Source of the DNA: Eremophila alpestris peregrina
Taxonomy: Eukaryota; Chordata; Aves; Passeriformes; Alaudidae
Reading direction: 5' to 3'
NCBI GenBank assembly: GCA_009792885.1
Contig: WMCF01000016.1
Span: 10,620,200-10,684,199, forward strand
DNA length: 64,000 bases
Both the position numbers and the translations under genes were made by a program. Below the pieces are notes generated by a model that saw only the letters and a program-made list of their open reading frames with translations, did not search any database and was not told where the DNA came from. Shown piece after piece: positions 23,661 to 38,254 of the stretch. Position 1 is the first letter of the stretch. The number at the start of each line of letters is the position of its first letter.

Positions 23661-26600
23661 CTGATGGGTCACTGTATCCTGGGAAAGGGGGATTTGCCTC
23701 AGGGGTCATATGCTCTGGGTCTGGTGGCTCACTGTACAGCCATAACTGCTGTGTAGCATTTTGGTAAGAAACAGAAAGATTCTGAAGACTAGATACAGTT
23801 GCTATAAACTTAAGGGACCATGGACACTGCCTTTTCCAGGGCCTGAATGCGCACAGGCTTCACAGTCCTGCTTTTCCTCATGATACCCTGCAGTGCTGAG
23901 TGGGCTGGAAACCTCCTCTGTGGGAGGTAAGGGGTCAAGTGATGGGGATTGTTACAGCCTGCAGTGGCATCCTCCTCCTAAACAAGTGTTAATGCAAACT
24001 GTGCCACACCTGAACACTGTTTTCTCACTCTGTATCTGGGAATTATCTTGCCTAATGGAAGGGAAGGGGAAGATTAAAATGGGAGATGGTGAGTTGCCAT
24101 GGGAACAGTGGCATCCCTGGCAGAGGTGGAGCCAGCATCACCACCAACACAGCCCCAGGCAATTTGGAGCTTGCAAAGGCTTGAAATGAATACCACCTTG
24201 GGGAAGCAGTTTGCATGCTTACCTGACCACACATGCATGTCATTGTCTATCACAAATAGGATCTGTCCTTAGAAACAGCCCCTTTGTTTGTTTCTGTTCC
24301 ATGCAGGTTGTTAAGGAAAATTGTGAAGGGGAAGATGCATCCCACCTGTATGGGTTAGGGTATGGGGGGGTTTTAAACATCTCCCTCTTGCTGAGTGCCT
24401 CCTTAGACCTTCTCCAGTGGGAACTGAGGCACATTTACACACACAAAGGCACAATGATTTGTTAAAGGAGGTGAAGCTGATAATTGTTGATATGCTGGAT
24501 GGTTCCCCTTCCAGTGATCAGCAAAGAAAAGCACTGCTGACACAGCCACAAAGGTAGTTCCATCTGCTGGCAGTGGTCACACCAGTGCAAATCAGTAGGT
24601 CTCAACTTCCTTGTAAGCCACCCAAAAATTTACCTTGCAAATTAAGCAGAACTTCTAATAAAAAGCTGGACTAAATTCACTCCATCTAGGAAAGACTGAA
24701 CCCCAAACTTGTTTTTCTGTCCTGTCAGGTGGTCTCTGTGGCTGGGTCTTTTGGCAGTGAAGGCTGCAATCAGCCACGCTGGCTGCCAAAAAAACCCATA
24801 CACGTCATGCTGATCAATTATGAATTTCACCAGTTCTGCTTTCCATGCACACACTCCAATTCCTGCCAAAATATGGTGCAGCAAGCATGCTCCATGAATC
24901 AGTGACCAGAAACAAATCAAAGAGCAAATTAAAACACAAGTCATTATAACCTCCTGAAGGGAAATCTTGTGTGTGGCTAGAGGAACTATTAACCTTAAAC
25001 TGGTTTTTGTTACAGATGGAAAGTGAGCTTTTTACAACTTTTATACACATCCAGTCCACTCACTTTATGGTCCTCAGATGTGCTATCTGCCTTATCAACT
25101 CCAAATGTAGCAGGTTAATATGAGTTGAACAGTCCAGAGAGAGGAACATTTTCCCTAACAGAGCTCTGCACTTCAGTTTTTTTTCTCCAGTGCTGCATCA
25201 CTTGCTTCTTGTCTCTCCTCTCCAGTGCTCAGACAGCTGAGCAAGCAGAGCAAACCCCTGTGGCCTGGGTCTGTAAATGGGCCATGACTCCTTGCTCTGG
25301 AACTGTGAGTCTTTGGTCTATTTTGGATGAGACAGAGGCAGGTCTGGAAAGCCTCCTTGGCTCTCAGTGAGGAGAATTTCCCCTGCTCCTGCCACATAAC
25401 AGTGACACTGCTTGTAACAGTCAAAGTAATGATTGTGGAACCCAAGAAATAGCTGTGCAATGCTGTGACAAGTTCGTCTTTGAATTTTTCCAGTGTTTGT
25501 TTTTTTTTTAATTAGTAACTTAATGAACCCCCCTTTTAACCCTTGTTTTAAATACTAAACTCCTGTTCCCCATTCAGATGGCACAGAGCAAAGCCTGAGC
25601 AGCAGTTTGTCTGCACATGTGGGACAGGAAAGCCATGAAAGTCTTTGCTTTGGTACTATCCCTGCCCCTTGCACAAGGTTAGTGAGGGGACACTGCTCGG
25701 TCATGGTCTTTTCTTTTACTGTTTTCTGTTCTTCCCCTCCAAGAAACCAAACTTGTTCCCCCAGTGAATTAGCATATTGCAAGTTTGAATCTCCCAGCTG
25801 ACAAAGCTTCAGAGTGAGGAACTAAAACCCCTTCTATCAGATGAAAGATATTTGCACAACCAAACATCAATACAGTCAAGAATATTGACGTGTTTTTCTC
25901 TCATCTTTTGCCTTTAGAGCTATTAAGAATGAAAGGTCAGGTTCATCCTTGATGTAAAGCTGTTAGCTTTGGGTTTTGCTGGGAATGGATCTGCTGCAGT
26001 GATTCAACACTACCAGGGGTAAAACAGTGGGTGCAAGAGGAGGGAAACCACCTTCCCCCAGCAACTGGAACTAACCAGAGACTGCTCCACACCCAAGTGA
26101 CACAACGCCAAGGGTGACAACAGAGAAGTTTCCCAAGAATCACAGCTCCAAAACCTCCTCATCACAGCACTCCTGGGGCCCTGGTTTCAAAAGGGCAGTG
26201 TGAGAGGCAGTGCACAGAGCTGTGACTGCTGGAGCACATCCCCACAGCACACTCAGCATCTAAAAGCTTTTAAACTGTTTCACATCCATCTGGCTTCACA
26301 CCCAGCTTGAGTGGTTCACTGCTAGTACTGTGTTTGTGCAGTGGCTCAGTGATCATTTCAGGCTGTGTGCACTGACCTAATTGCAGGCATCCGTTCCATG
26401 AGTCTTCAAAAGTGAGAATCCAAACCAGATATTTTCAAGTTGCAAATCTAGAATTATGAGGTTTAAGTATCCATTTCCAACCAAACACAACACTGCAAAA
26501 TAACATACTTTGCTCAAAGAAAATCTGAATAAAGGCTGTGATCATGTGGCCCAATATGTCATAGTTATTAAATTCTTCCCTCTATTTTTGGCATGAGTAT

Positions 26601-29600
26601 GCTCAGACTGTGGCTCTGCCACTGGAGTCAAGAACAACAACTTAGTCCTGTCAGAAAGCAGGACTTCAGAGCATGGTTCCACCTATGATTATAGATCCTC
26701 CAAGACTACACATCCCTCTGGAGAAAATAATACTGACTGGCTGCACAGGAGGACAAAGCTGAGAGTTCAGGGATGGAGTATTTGAGTGTGTGAGGTCTCT
26801 GGGCAGTCTGTTATAACCATGTAGGTATGACTCTGCCTGCATAACAGATCCTGTGACCCTGGAATGCATACTTCTACAAGTGCCTTCATTCCTCAAATCC
26901 CATATTCACTCATGCTGTGGGGCTTGTTATTGAAAACTACTCCAAAGCAGCCAGGGTCTTCAGCTGACATTGGCTCACATGCCTCAAAAAAGGTTACATC
27001 CTGGTCAGATTGGAGATAAGCTGAAAAACATGTAAATAAAAAGCACAGTCCAACTTGACACTCCTTTTCCTTCATTAAAAGCCAAATGGGAACTGCCTGA
27101 AGAAATAAACAGCACACCCTGCCCACCCTCAGATACTTGCACTGGTTTTATTCTAAACACTACCTTTCACAAAAGCCACACACTATACATATTTGTTTCT
27201 CTTTCCAAGTGCTCAACCCTCCTGACAAAAGCAGAGCCTGACCCTGGCTGCTCAGGTGAGGGCTGAATTGACCCTCCAACCTTCAGCAGGAACATTTTGC
27301 TGTGGAAAATGAGGTGATGGGAATGTAGGTCAAATGTTGAGCTCAGCTATGGTGCTGTAAATTCACCAGTTTCAGGGCTGTTCCTGAAAGCTTACAGTCA
27401 TGGGAAAGCAGAAATTATGCACCATGTTGTTATTTCAGCCTTTGCCCCCTATTTATTATGGAAAAGCCATAAAACAGAGAGAGGACAGGAGAAATCTGCC
27501 TAGGGAACAGTAATTTTTCAGGAAGAATTTGTATCTTGGCTTTTCACATATTTTGCTGTTTCCAGCTTTGGGGGAAAGGGGATGATTCGGATCCATTTTT
27601 ATTGTAGTGAGAACACCACCACTGCAGGGTGAGATGTTCTCCCTGGCCAACTGATGGTACAAACAATCAGGAGGAATGCAGGGCTTAACTCCTACCTCAG
27701 GATTCATCAGCACTATCTGTTTTCCTCTCTAGAGGCCTAACTCTAAGATTTTAGAGTGGGAGAATCAGGAACAGGTGGAGCCAGGGGTTAGGTCAGGGAT
27801 TCCACTTACCACTCCCTGAGCACAGACACATTTTGAATTGCAATGGTACTAACAGAGGAGTGTCAGGAGTTTTCAGTGGTTAAAGGTGAGAAGTGCCACC
27901 ACTGTGAAGCCAATGATTCCCAGACACTGCTGAGGAGCAGCTGCAGTACCACAGAGCCCCACCCTGGAAAGAAATGTCTTAATGATGGAGAGGGGCCATT
28001 GGCAAGGCTTGGTGCTGGAGCATTTGATTTAATAAGCTGGAGCCTGATGTCATTCAATTCCCAAAGAGCTGTTGTAGACCAATAGAGGTGATGGTGCTGC
28101 TTTAGCACTGGCACTGCAACAGCAGTGGGCTCCTTACAGCACAGACAGTGCTGTGCAGAGGAAGGATTTTTGTTAGAGCCCACAGCCAACCTCAGGTTAA
28201 AGACCCTTTTCTTTCACTGTCTTGTTCATCAAAAAACTTGTTGAAATCTGACAGGTCCAGATGGCTTTTGGAAAAGAAGCTATTATGTGCCCATTAGCTT
28301 CTGGAAAGATTTGTTTTATTCCTGAAGTCCTCTGCTTCTATTTTCTGCCCAAAACTGGAGATGGAATGGACTTCTCACTGGTGTTGGACACTGTGATGTG
28401 GGAAGGTGAGCTTACCTCACCCTTTTTTGCTCTCACCCCACCACAGGTCAAGTTGCTGGTAAGAGACATGAGAATAGTTGTGTCCTGTTTGTTGTTCAGC
28501 TGTCTGGTTTAGGAAAAAACCACAGAATTAAAAATTCTCATAGATGCTTTCCCTCTGCAGGTGGCCCACGCAGAGGAATGCTGCTGGGTCTGGAGCAGAT
28601 GCCAGTGACAGAAATGTGGATGGTTCTTCTGGTGCACAAGGTGTCATGTGCCAGCCTAAACCTTCTCCCACGATCTTCCTGAGCTTGTGGCAGCTTGGTC
28701 AGATGGTCACCTCACTGTGGTGGCCCCCAACCCATCCTGAGAGCCCAGTGTGATGGGAAAGGAGCACTTCAGCAGCTTATTCTAATATCCAAACCCCATA
28801 GACTAGGAGACAGTGAACCTTGCCTGCCTCTGCTTTCCTCTCTGCCCTTTACAAAACGCATTCAGACTTGGAGATAAAACACAAGATGCAGCAGATAGAG
28901 TTTTCCAAAGTGTTTCAGCTTTAGCAGCCAGTGCAGCAGTTAATGAAGTGTGTCACAAGGCATTGCAGCTGATGCCTGTATTTATGAGCTCTACTGAAAC
29001 TCCTCTGAGCAAGGGCTGCTTTCTTTTTTTTTGGCACTTGTACAGCACCAGCACCACAGGGCATCACCACAGACCTTGGTCCAAGGTACAGCAAGATTTA
29101 AAAGTAATAATTAACTCTAATCCCAGCATATAAAACAGCATGGTTTTGCAGAGGAGGAGTTTGGAGAAAGCACATAGATGGAGAATTTGGGGGAGACAAT
29201 GCACAAGGCAACACAGTAAATGTTCTGTGAAGCCTTGATTTTCTGCTCAGTGACTTTTTAAGGTTTAATGAAAAAAATATTAATGAACTAGTAAACACTT
29301 TAAATTGTCATAACAGTTCACTACTGAAAAAACCTTACTTGTTTTGTAATGATTTAAGTACACATCTTTTTCATCAAGTGAGCAAAGCTCATTAATTAAA
29401 CATACTGGATTTCAAAGCTCTCAGTGTTTAATTATTTGTTTAACAAGCAGTACATCTAACCCACCATTCAGACACACAAACAACTAAAACAACAGGAAGA
29501 AGCTTCAAATCGGGACAATCAACATCTGGAAAAGTCAACAGACTGTGCCTGTATTGTCAGTAACATGTAAAGCAAATGTTCCACTGGCAGAACAAATACA

Positions 29601-32600
29601 CAGAGGAAGCACCTCAGAGATCACCCTGTAGATTCTTGCTCAACAAAGCATCTTTCTTTCCCTCAGAACAGGCTTATCCCAGTGAGGGACCTTGTTCTGG
29701 TTTGATTTCCCCAATTTCTTTCCATTCTTCAACCAAATCAAGTCTGGTGCACAGAGGGCACTATGACATTTCTGCCCTCCATCTGTACCCACTCTTCATT
29801 TTGCTGCATGTGGAGAATGTTGGCACCAGGACAGAGACACATGAGCCAGGAGAATGCAGGGTAAGCTGTCCTAGCAGTTAGGACATAGGTCATGTCCCTT
29901 GACTCTGATCAAGCTGCCATCTAGGTCAGCTGCTGGGCTTATTTTGTAACTAAACCTTGGAGGTGAGTGTCTCAGTGTCCACCTGACTGAGCCTTAGCTG
30001 TGCACTCTCATCCTCTCCCACAGCTCTGGTTTCCACTGGAAGAAAAACCAGTTTGACACAAGCCTCTGGTCTTTTCCAGGAAGGTTGCTTTCACATCAGA
30101 TGGGAACCATTAGGAACTAAAAGGAGAAGATCCTCTCCCACCACTGCTCCCACTTTTATGTTCTTTGAGAACCTGCAATACAGCTCAACATATGCTTACC
30201 AACATCTGGGTAGTCCTGGGCATCCCTTCTTTGGCACCACCAGTAGAGGTGCAGTGAACACACTGGGTTTTCCCACATTATACAACCTCTAGATATGGTA
30301 CCCAACAGAATTACCTCTTACCCTGGGTGTATGAAACATGGAACTAAGAATTACAGGTGGATTCTGCCTCTCTGACCAAAAAGGAGCTTTGTCCTGGAGG
30401 CACAAGTCCATCAGATTCCCCCTTCCCTTCCAAGGTTAGGAAAATCATTTTCCTTTCAGCATTTGCTGGGTAGCTTTTATTCACTTGCCTCACACAAAGA
30501 GTGCAGCAAACTGAAAGCATTCCCCTCCCACATCAGAGACACATTTGCAGAGATGAGATATTTTTAGAATAGTGCACACAGAGATATATTGTTTGTTGTC
30601 TTGGTTAGGAAAAAAAAAGCAACAGTCAATTTTCTATACTAAAATTATTTGTGCCTTATTGCTAGGGAGCAGAGAACCAGTCATCTTGCTAAAGCCATTT
30701 GCAATCTTTTCTGTACTCCAGAGATGACAAACAAAATGACCTGGTACATATCAGAGCAGTTGTTAATTCTGGCCAACAAGGCAAGCTGTTTCTGTCAATG
30801 TTAAGAGCCAATTCTTCTCTAATGGATACAAACATGGTTCTTTTGGCTTTAGAAGACTTGCCCATTTCTAACACTGTTGCTGAATTTGGCTCTGAACTGC
30901 AGTTCCTTAAAAGTCGTCCTGGAACATTATGTTGCTCATGAAAACATGCTGAAAAAACCCATCTGAGTGTTTGTGTTGCAAAATAAGGAGCTGCATTTGC
31001 AAACAGCACTCACTGTGGCCAGGCCAGAACCCTAACTGTCTCCTGGGATAAGATGAAGGGGCTGAGACAGCCTGAAAATCTGCACATGCCACGGTCACTT
31101 CCCACATTGCCTGGGGTGGGGCAGCTTTGTCATCCCTGTCACAAAATCAGGAAGCTGCTGTGGCGTGGCTGGGGAAGCTAAGGAGCCCACTTCCTCTTCC
31201 GCATTCACAACAGTATTCCACTTTCCTCCTCAGCCCCTTCTGCAGTGCCACCTCCAGAGCCAGCCCTTAAGAATATAAAAGCAGAAGACAGCTGGCAGAA
31301 AATTTTTTTTCTACCAGGCTACTGGGATCAATGGTTTGAAAACGTTGCACAAAGCCATTGTAGATGGCTGAGTAGCTGTTGAGTTCCTCTGCAAAAGAGT
31401 TTCTTTTGCTGATGAATGAAAATATTCCTGTCTAATCTCTTCTCCTATGGGATGAAAATCACAACACAATATAAGATAAATAATCAGCAAAGCACAATTT
31501 ACAGTGGCTCTAAGGAGTCAGAGGAACTAACTAAGGGATTTTATTTAGAGCCTATAAAATTTTTAGAAGGCACTATAATTTCAATCAGTTATTCTTGCAG
31601 TTTTGCACTGAGATTTTGTTCTCTTTCATGAGGAACGGATAATTTCCTGAAGTATTGGTGAGGTGACTTTAGTAATGGAGCTGGTCTTCAAAGACTTAAT
31701 CTGGCATGACATAGAACCAGTATCAGTGCCCAGATACTGCAGAAAAAAATGCATGGACTTTGCTGCAGTTAATCCAGGGTCTCACAAATTCATTTGACCT
31801 ATATGCTGCTGATAAGAGCAGAGAGCTTTTTGTCTAGTCTCCATGTATGACTTGAGATATCACTAATGGTAGCTAGAGTTTCACCTTCAGTGGAAGAGGC
31901 AAGCAGCCAAGGGATATCTCCCTTGGTATTTTATTTTAGCTTAAAAATCATATGTAATTTTCTTCTCTTGTTTTAATCCCAGACATTAAAAAACAAGGGT
32001 GCAAACTGTACTTTTTCCTAGCTGAAAATAAGGATGAAAATCCACTTGCATTAACTTTCTGATCCAAGTTCCAGTTTTAAAACAGCTGGGGCACCAATTC
32101 AAAATGTCAGGATTTTCAATGAGAAAGCCAGTGCTGGAGTGGAACTGCACACTCCCCTTCCCCTTCCCATTTATTCCAAAGCACAGCTGGCATGTGGGCT
32201 GGCTCTCCAACACGCACATGCTATTAAGTCCTAAATGACAGCTTGTTTAACTAGAAAACATTTCCATTTCTTTCCTTAACAAAGGCCATTCATTTCTTGC
32301 TCTTCTCTTTGCTTAAAGATGGTTCCATTTGCCCTGCCTGAGAGTGTGCACCACCCTCCTGACTGTTCCCTGCCCAGGAGTGCTCCAAGTGAATGACCCC
32401 ACGCTGGTGCCTGAGCAGGAGCCTTGCCCCACATGTGCTGCAGCATCCACCCAGCTTCTCACATTGCAAAATCCAGATGTGTGCCTTGGGTACCTCTGTG
32501 CTTGGGTAAACAATCAAATCAATTCATCTTGGGGAAGACAGACCTAATTCTTCCCTGCCTGCAGTCGTTTAGGCACCACAAAGAAAAGAAGATGAAAGCT

Positions 32601-35120
32601 GGATCATGTAAGAACCCCCTTCCTGCTGGTGAGGAATGTCTTGGGAGACAGACACAACTTCCTTTCAAGCTGTCTTCAAAAGGTTCCCCTCCATGCAGAC
32701 GACCCATTGGGGACCCACATCAATAACAACAACAACAAAAAGAATTTAGAAGACCCATTTTTCATCCCATTTATTTACATGTTAAAATAAACACGAGTTC
32801 CCATCTAGAGCAAGGGCTCCCTGTGGGTTCTGTTTAGTCTGTGAGATTCTTGGCACCAGAATACAGCATTTCTCTATTCCAAAGCAATCTTGGCACAGAA
32901 CTGTTGGTTATATAATTTTTAAGCAACTGACAAATGAATAATAATGTTTCTAAAAAGAGCGATTCATGTTCTAGGATACCACTAAGGTGTTTTACCAATT
33001 AATCTGCCAAAAGGTCATTAACAAACCTGAGATCCCCAAGGCCCTTCATTCAGGGTCAGCTCTCTCCAAGGGTTGCACTTCCAGTTCTCAATCAGCCTGT
33101 CCAAAGGTAGCTTTCCCACAGAGTTAAAAAGATTTTCCCTTTTTGATTCACTCCTTCGTGTTGCCACATGGTAGTGCCACCCTCATTAGATGGGATTTGT
33201 CCCTGTTCCTGACAAGGCACGAAGGAAATACCACTCTCCCAGAGCTGATAGCTTTTTATACCCACTTTGCACAAGCTCAATGGGTGAGCAGCAGGTGGAT
33301 TATTTGAAATAAGGGCAGGCCTTTTAAATTTCTTTTTTCTTTGTGAGCAGGATACATCCGCACAGAGCAGTAGCTCATTCAAACCCGAACAGATCTGACC
33401 GGGAGCAACATAATTAAGGAAGAAAACCTCCTGATGAAGCAGGTCTGGCAGGGAGCATTCCTGGGTGGGTCAATCCTGCCCAGTGTGACAGAGCATAAAT
33501 GCTGCCAGTTGGCTCATGGCTGAGTGGCATTTGGATGGTGCACGGGGGAAGTCACGGGGAAGCAGAAAATAGCTCCCCTAAATTCATCTTTCAGCAAAGC
33601 TGTTGTCCTTTCTTGGTAGAGGTTGATTTCAGAGTTATTGTTTCAGTTGTTTTTTACCACTTCATACCCTTTTTCTGTAACTCTCCCTACTGCAACTCTG
33701 AAATTCTCCTCACTGCATATATATTTACCAAAAAAAAAAGCCAGGATCAAAGAGGCAGGGTATTGCTTTCTGTGCTCAATTACACATCTCAAACCATGGT
33801 GACAGTAGACAATGAATCCTGGCTGGCAGGTCTACAGTTCAGTAAATAATGCACAGATACAAGTGTTGAGCTACTGAAGGTTAGGGACCTGTATGCTGAT
33901 TTTGGGCTATGACAGCTACTTCACAATCAGCCAGCAAGGGGGTATTTGCAGCTCAGGAAGAGCTCTCTACCAAATCTGGCAGGAGAGGTGCAAGGTCATG
34001 AAAAGGCACAGGACTGTAGTCAGAAGTACAGGTGGTCTCAGGCAGGCTCAGTTCAGAAGTGTCCTCTGCCTCCTCTCCCTTCCCCCAGCCCTCTGCTGAG
34101 CTGAGCATGAACTTGGCACCACGATGGGTCAGGCTGCCCACTCTGTAGCATTAGAAAAGCTGCCAGGATCTGTCAGCAGGCTTTGTCTTGGGTAAATTCA
34201 GAACCAGAAAATAAATGTAGCATGGAGAACGTCAATTTTAAGAGATCTGGGTTGAGAGCATTAGTCTTTGTACCATCTACAATTCAGCACTTTTTTTTTT
34301 AAATTTTATTTTTGTAGCTAAACAAGAATTCTCAGATTAGAGAGTACTGCCAAGCCCTGAATAAATCCCAGCATTAGAGATGCTGTGGGTATAACAGCTC
34401 TCCCCATGAACTGAATCTGCAGACAGTATCTTCACAGAAATTAACCCTTGACTGTCACAGGACAGGCTCTGTAGCATCAGTTTCAATGCTCTGAGAAATC
34501 TCACCTTGTGGTTAGAACAGGTTTCTCCTATTCATGGAGCAATACTGTTGAAGGGTGGAGTAAAGCACAGGCTTAGAATAACTAAGAATGGCTGACACAG
34601 TAACTTTTTTGCATTGCTGGTGAAGTGGTCAAGATTCCAGGTGCAATCCTGCCGACAAATTCAACCAAAGGATGTGTAACTCACAAACTAGTCAAGCAGG
34701 TTGCAATTACCTGACATCTGATTGTTTGTTTTCTACCCACAGCCCATCCCTTAGCAGTTCTGAAAGCACATGCTTAGAATTTGGATATAAGGAAAAGCTA
34801 CACAGGTGCAATTTAACCTTTCTTATTTTTCTGCCTCATCTCTTTCAATATTGGTGGGATATTTTATTATAAGCTGGTCTATTCACTGGCTGAATCTTCC
34901 TCTCAGCCTGTGAAGAACCATTTATAGCAATGGTTTTGCATTCTTGGAGCTCAGGGCTTTTCAGCTGCAAGCTCTCTGGAAGTGGGTCAACATCACATTC
35001 AGATGTTTTCATGAATAACCTGAGATATACTGAGGTGAAGTTATTCCTGAGCCAAGTGGCAGTTTCCAAACACCTCCTTGCATAGCCTACAACTGTGATA
35101 CAGAATGAGCCACATCCTGA

Positions 35121-35190
35121 CCTGAATCATACAGGATTATAGGATCATAGGACTAGTGTGAAGGATGATCTGCAAGAGATACCCACAGCT
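35121..35190 (-). mobile_element. probable CR1 tail remnant
   Basis: The string gaatcatacaggattatag followed by gatcataggactag resembles the short tail repeat (ATTCTATG-like, inverted) of CR1 elements. It is too short and diverged for a firm call. Confidence 0.4.
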
Positions 35191-37081
35191 AAAACTGCAG
35201 CACTGTTGTAACAGATCAGAACACAGGTCAGGTTAAAGTCATGTGAAATCCAGGGAAGTCTTCAGAAGTATAAGCAAAAGAGCTTTTCTAGTGTAGGTCA
35301 CTAAAATTTGGCCAGAGCTGGCACAGACCAGGACATGCTCCCATCTGAGGACTGACTGTCACTTACAGAAATGGGCTGATGAGTTCTTATTTGATGTCTT
35401 AGTACATTATGAAACCAAAATCCTCCCATGGCAGTTGGCTCCCTCACTGCCAGAATGCACAGAAGACTTCAAAGTGAGCTCCAACACGTCTACAGGTAAG
35501 ACTTCTTCCAGATGGCCTCAGGTTTTGTGAGACCTTTTGCAATCCTCATTTTGTTATTCCAAAGAAGGCTCAAGGCCAAAAGGAATGTTACTAGGATGCT
35601 GGAGAATCTCATCTGCATTGGAGAACGAACCAGAGGTTAACCAGATGTTTTGCTTTTCTTTACCAATGGCCTCAGAAGTCAAGAGAATCACACTGCCAGA
35701 GGCTTTCAATTATCAAGGTTAATTTCCTAAAATTCTGAAATCATTTTCCCAAAGCACCAACTATGATTTTATAGTTCCCTGTAGACTTTAAATGCAAAAA
35801 TGATATTTTGTTCTCTAAAATAATAGTCCAGGATATGTTAGTTTTTTACTTAAAACCTATGAGTCAAATCCTGGTCCTACTGAAGTTAGTGGCATTTAGC
35901 TACTGCCTTCAGAGGATGCAAGCATGTATTCTGTGTGTAGCAGCACAGAAGCAATTAAGGCTCAAGAAATTAAGAAATAAATCCCCAAACTACATAAAGA
36001 TCACATAATAAATATATAAATGTCTTTAAGTTAGAGGCATTCTGAAAGAAATGGGAGGCTGCAGAGCTGAGCTGGGCTCAGACTGGCACCATCCCCAAAG
36101 GAGAGAGAAGCAAAGCTGATGGCATGTGATCCCTCAGTACAGATCAGGTGATGTCTCAAAGAGGAAAGGAGAAGCAGAACCAGGAAAGGCCCATGGGGTG
36201 TGTGCTACAGAAGTGAAAGACATCAGTTAATGACAGCAGTTTATGTAAATGCTCTGCCAGGCTCCACCAACAACCAAACTAACATGTTGTGGGTAACTAA
36301 TAGAAGGAGAAGAGAAAAACATTGGCATACAGCCCTAATGTGGGCAGGAATACACTGGGACAAAAAGTGAGGACCTTCAGAGAGTCAGAGGAAGAGCCTG
36401 GAACAGCCTGCTCAGCAGCAACAGTGTTCGCAGGCAACCAAACTTGGTTAAAAACTGATCTTTGACCACTTGTGAAGAAGACAGAAGGATCCTGTTTGCA
36501 GGAACAAATGCTTAGATAACGCAGGGAATGTCTTCCTGCCTGTGCTGCTAACAGGAGTATGTCTTAATAACCAAATAAATGCCCTCTTTTACATTCAAAA
36601 TGAAAGTGCAATAGGAGAAGCACTATTAAATTAAATCCCCCAGACTCTGCACAACCAAACCTGTTTCTCTGCAACACTTGGACTTATTGAAGAGGGAAGA
36701 ACCTGAATATGTGCATCAACACAGGATTAATTTTCCTATCATTCCCTGATTATTTTTCTTCTGGGGCTTGTTGCTGCAATATGCACTTCTTTGGAGGCAC
36801 TGATAGAGAACATTCTGTGTTTTTTAAAAGTCTGTACATCTTTCGTTATTAAAAAACCCATCTATCAATTTTAGGACTTCTGAGAGTCTCTTAAAAGGTG
36901 TGCTCATGGTCTGTAACAAATTGAGCTACTCCCAGGAAAATCAGCAGGGAGAAAATCCACCAGCTGGAATTGGACAATCCAGCTCTGGAACAACATGCAG
37001 CACTTTATGAATGAGCAAATAAATAAACTATGAACTAGAAGTACAAATTATGAAAAGCAGTACATGGGTTGCTTCTGCATC

Positions 37082-37098
37082 TTTTTTTTTTTTTTTTT
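37082..37098. repeat. T17 homopolymer
   Basis: A 17-base T run in intron 3. No recognisable retrocopy precedes it on the minus strand, so it is not assigned to a retroposon. Confidence 0.8.
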
Positions 37099-38254
37099 GA
37101 GCTCTGGAAATCAAGAGCTTGGGCCATGAAGGAGCAGGAAGCTGTGGGAGGCTGATGCCTCAGAAGGAGCCTGGAGCTGGCTTAGACCCTGCACCAGCTC
37201 CTGGCATTTCACATGGTGCCAACACACAGTGTGGTAGGTATGCCTGAAGTAGGCCCAGGGAGTCTGTTAATAGCAAGTTTTGGTGAAAAATAGGCTGAGT
37301 GCCACAGTTTTGATCAAAATACACAAATGCGTGCAGCTTAAGTGAGCCTTCCCATGACTTCAGAAGGAGGTTATAAGGAAAACCATCCTCTTATTGGAAG
37401 CTTAGGAAAGTTTTGCTGCTTTAGTGAATCATTTCCCCTGATACTGTGAGTGTTCAGTCCAGCAAGAACGATTTTATTCTCAGTTTCCAATGTAGGCAAG
37501 CCACAAAGAGCATTAGAAATGAAGATGAAATGGCAGGTTCAGGCTGTTTATTCATTGGTTATATGTTTTACTTCTCTTTGTAAAGCTGCCTGTCCTTTGC
37601 CTTTGCTCATGCACATAAGAGCTCTCTTTGCACACCATACTCCTTAATAAGGCTTTTCTTCAGGTTAGTGCTGAAATAGGTACTAATCTGAGCTGGACTA
37701 ATCTGAGCTGGACTGTGCTCCTTTGACTCCTGTTATCTGTCTAAAAGATACTGAAGGAACCCAAATAATATTTTAATCCAACCAGAGTTCTATAAACAAA
37801 GTATGGCTTTTTTTCCCCTTTACTTTTCAAAGGATGTTCAGTAACTTGGAACAGTCATTTGTAACTCAATAGGATGACAAAGTCCACACCTGTACGAAGA
37901 TACATTTGTAGGTGAGGAATCATCAATAATTAGCTCCTGAAACAACTTCATCCAAATTAGACATATCTGACAAACAATAGGAAATCTAGGCACATTAATG
38001 AAATGCTGTTGCTATGGAAAAATTGTCCCTGCAAAGGTGGAAATAAACATGCTTTCTTTTTCTCATAGTGTAAAAATGTCAAAAGCATGTCCTTGAAGAT
38101 GATGCTGTTTTTAACTGTAGGTACTATTAAAGTCTGCTTTTAAGAAGGTAATTTTCCCCACCCATTTCAAAACTCTCCATGTTTTATTTTTGGAAGCAAC
38201 ATCCCAAATACTAGCAGCTAGGATGCTCTTCAGTTCATAAAAAATAACTCATGC

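Noticed and set aside
37082..37098. Poly-A tail of a minus-strand retrocopy
   Set aside because: No gene-like sequence or target-site duplication was seen beside the homopolymer.
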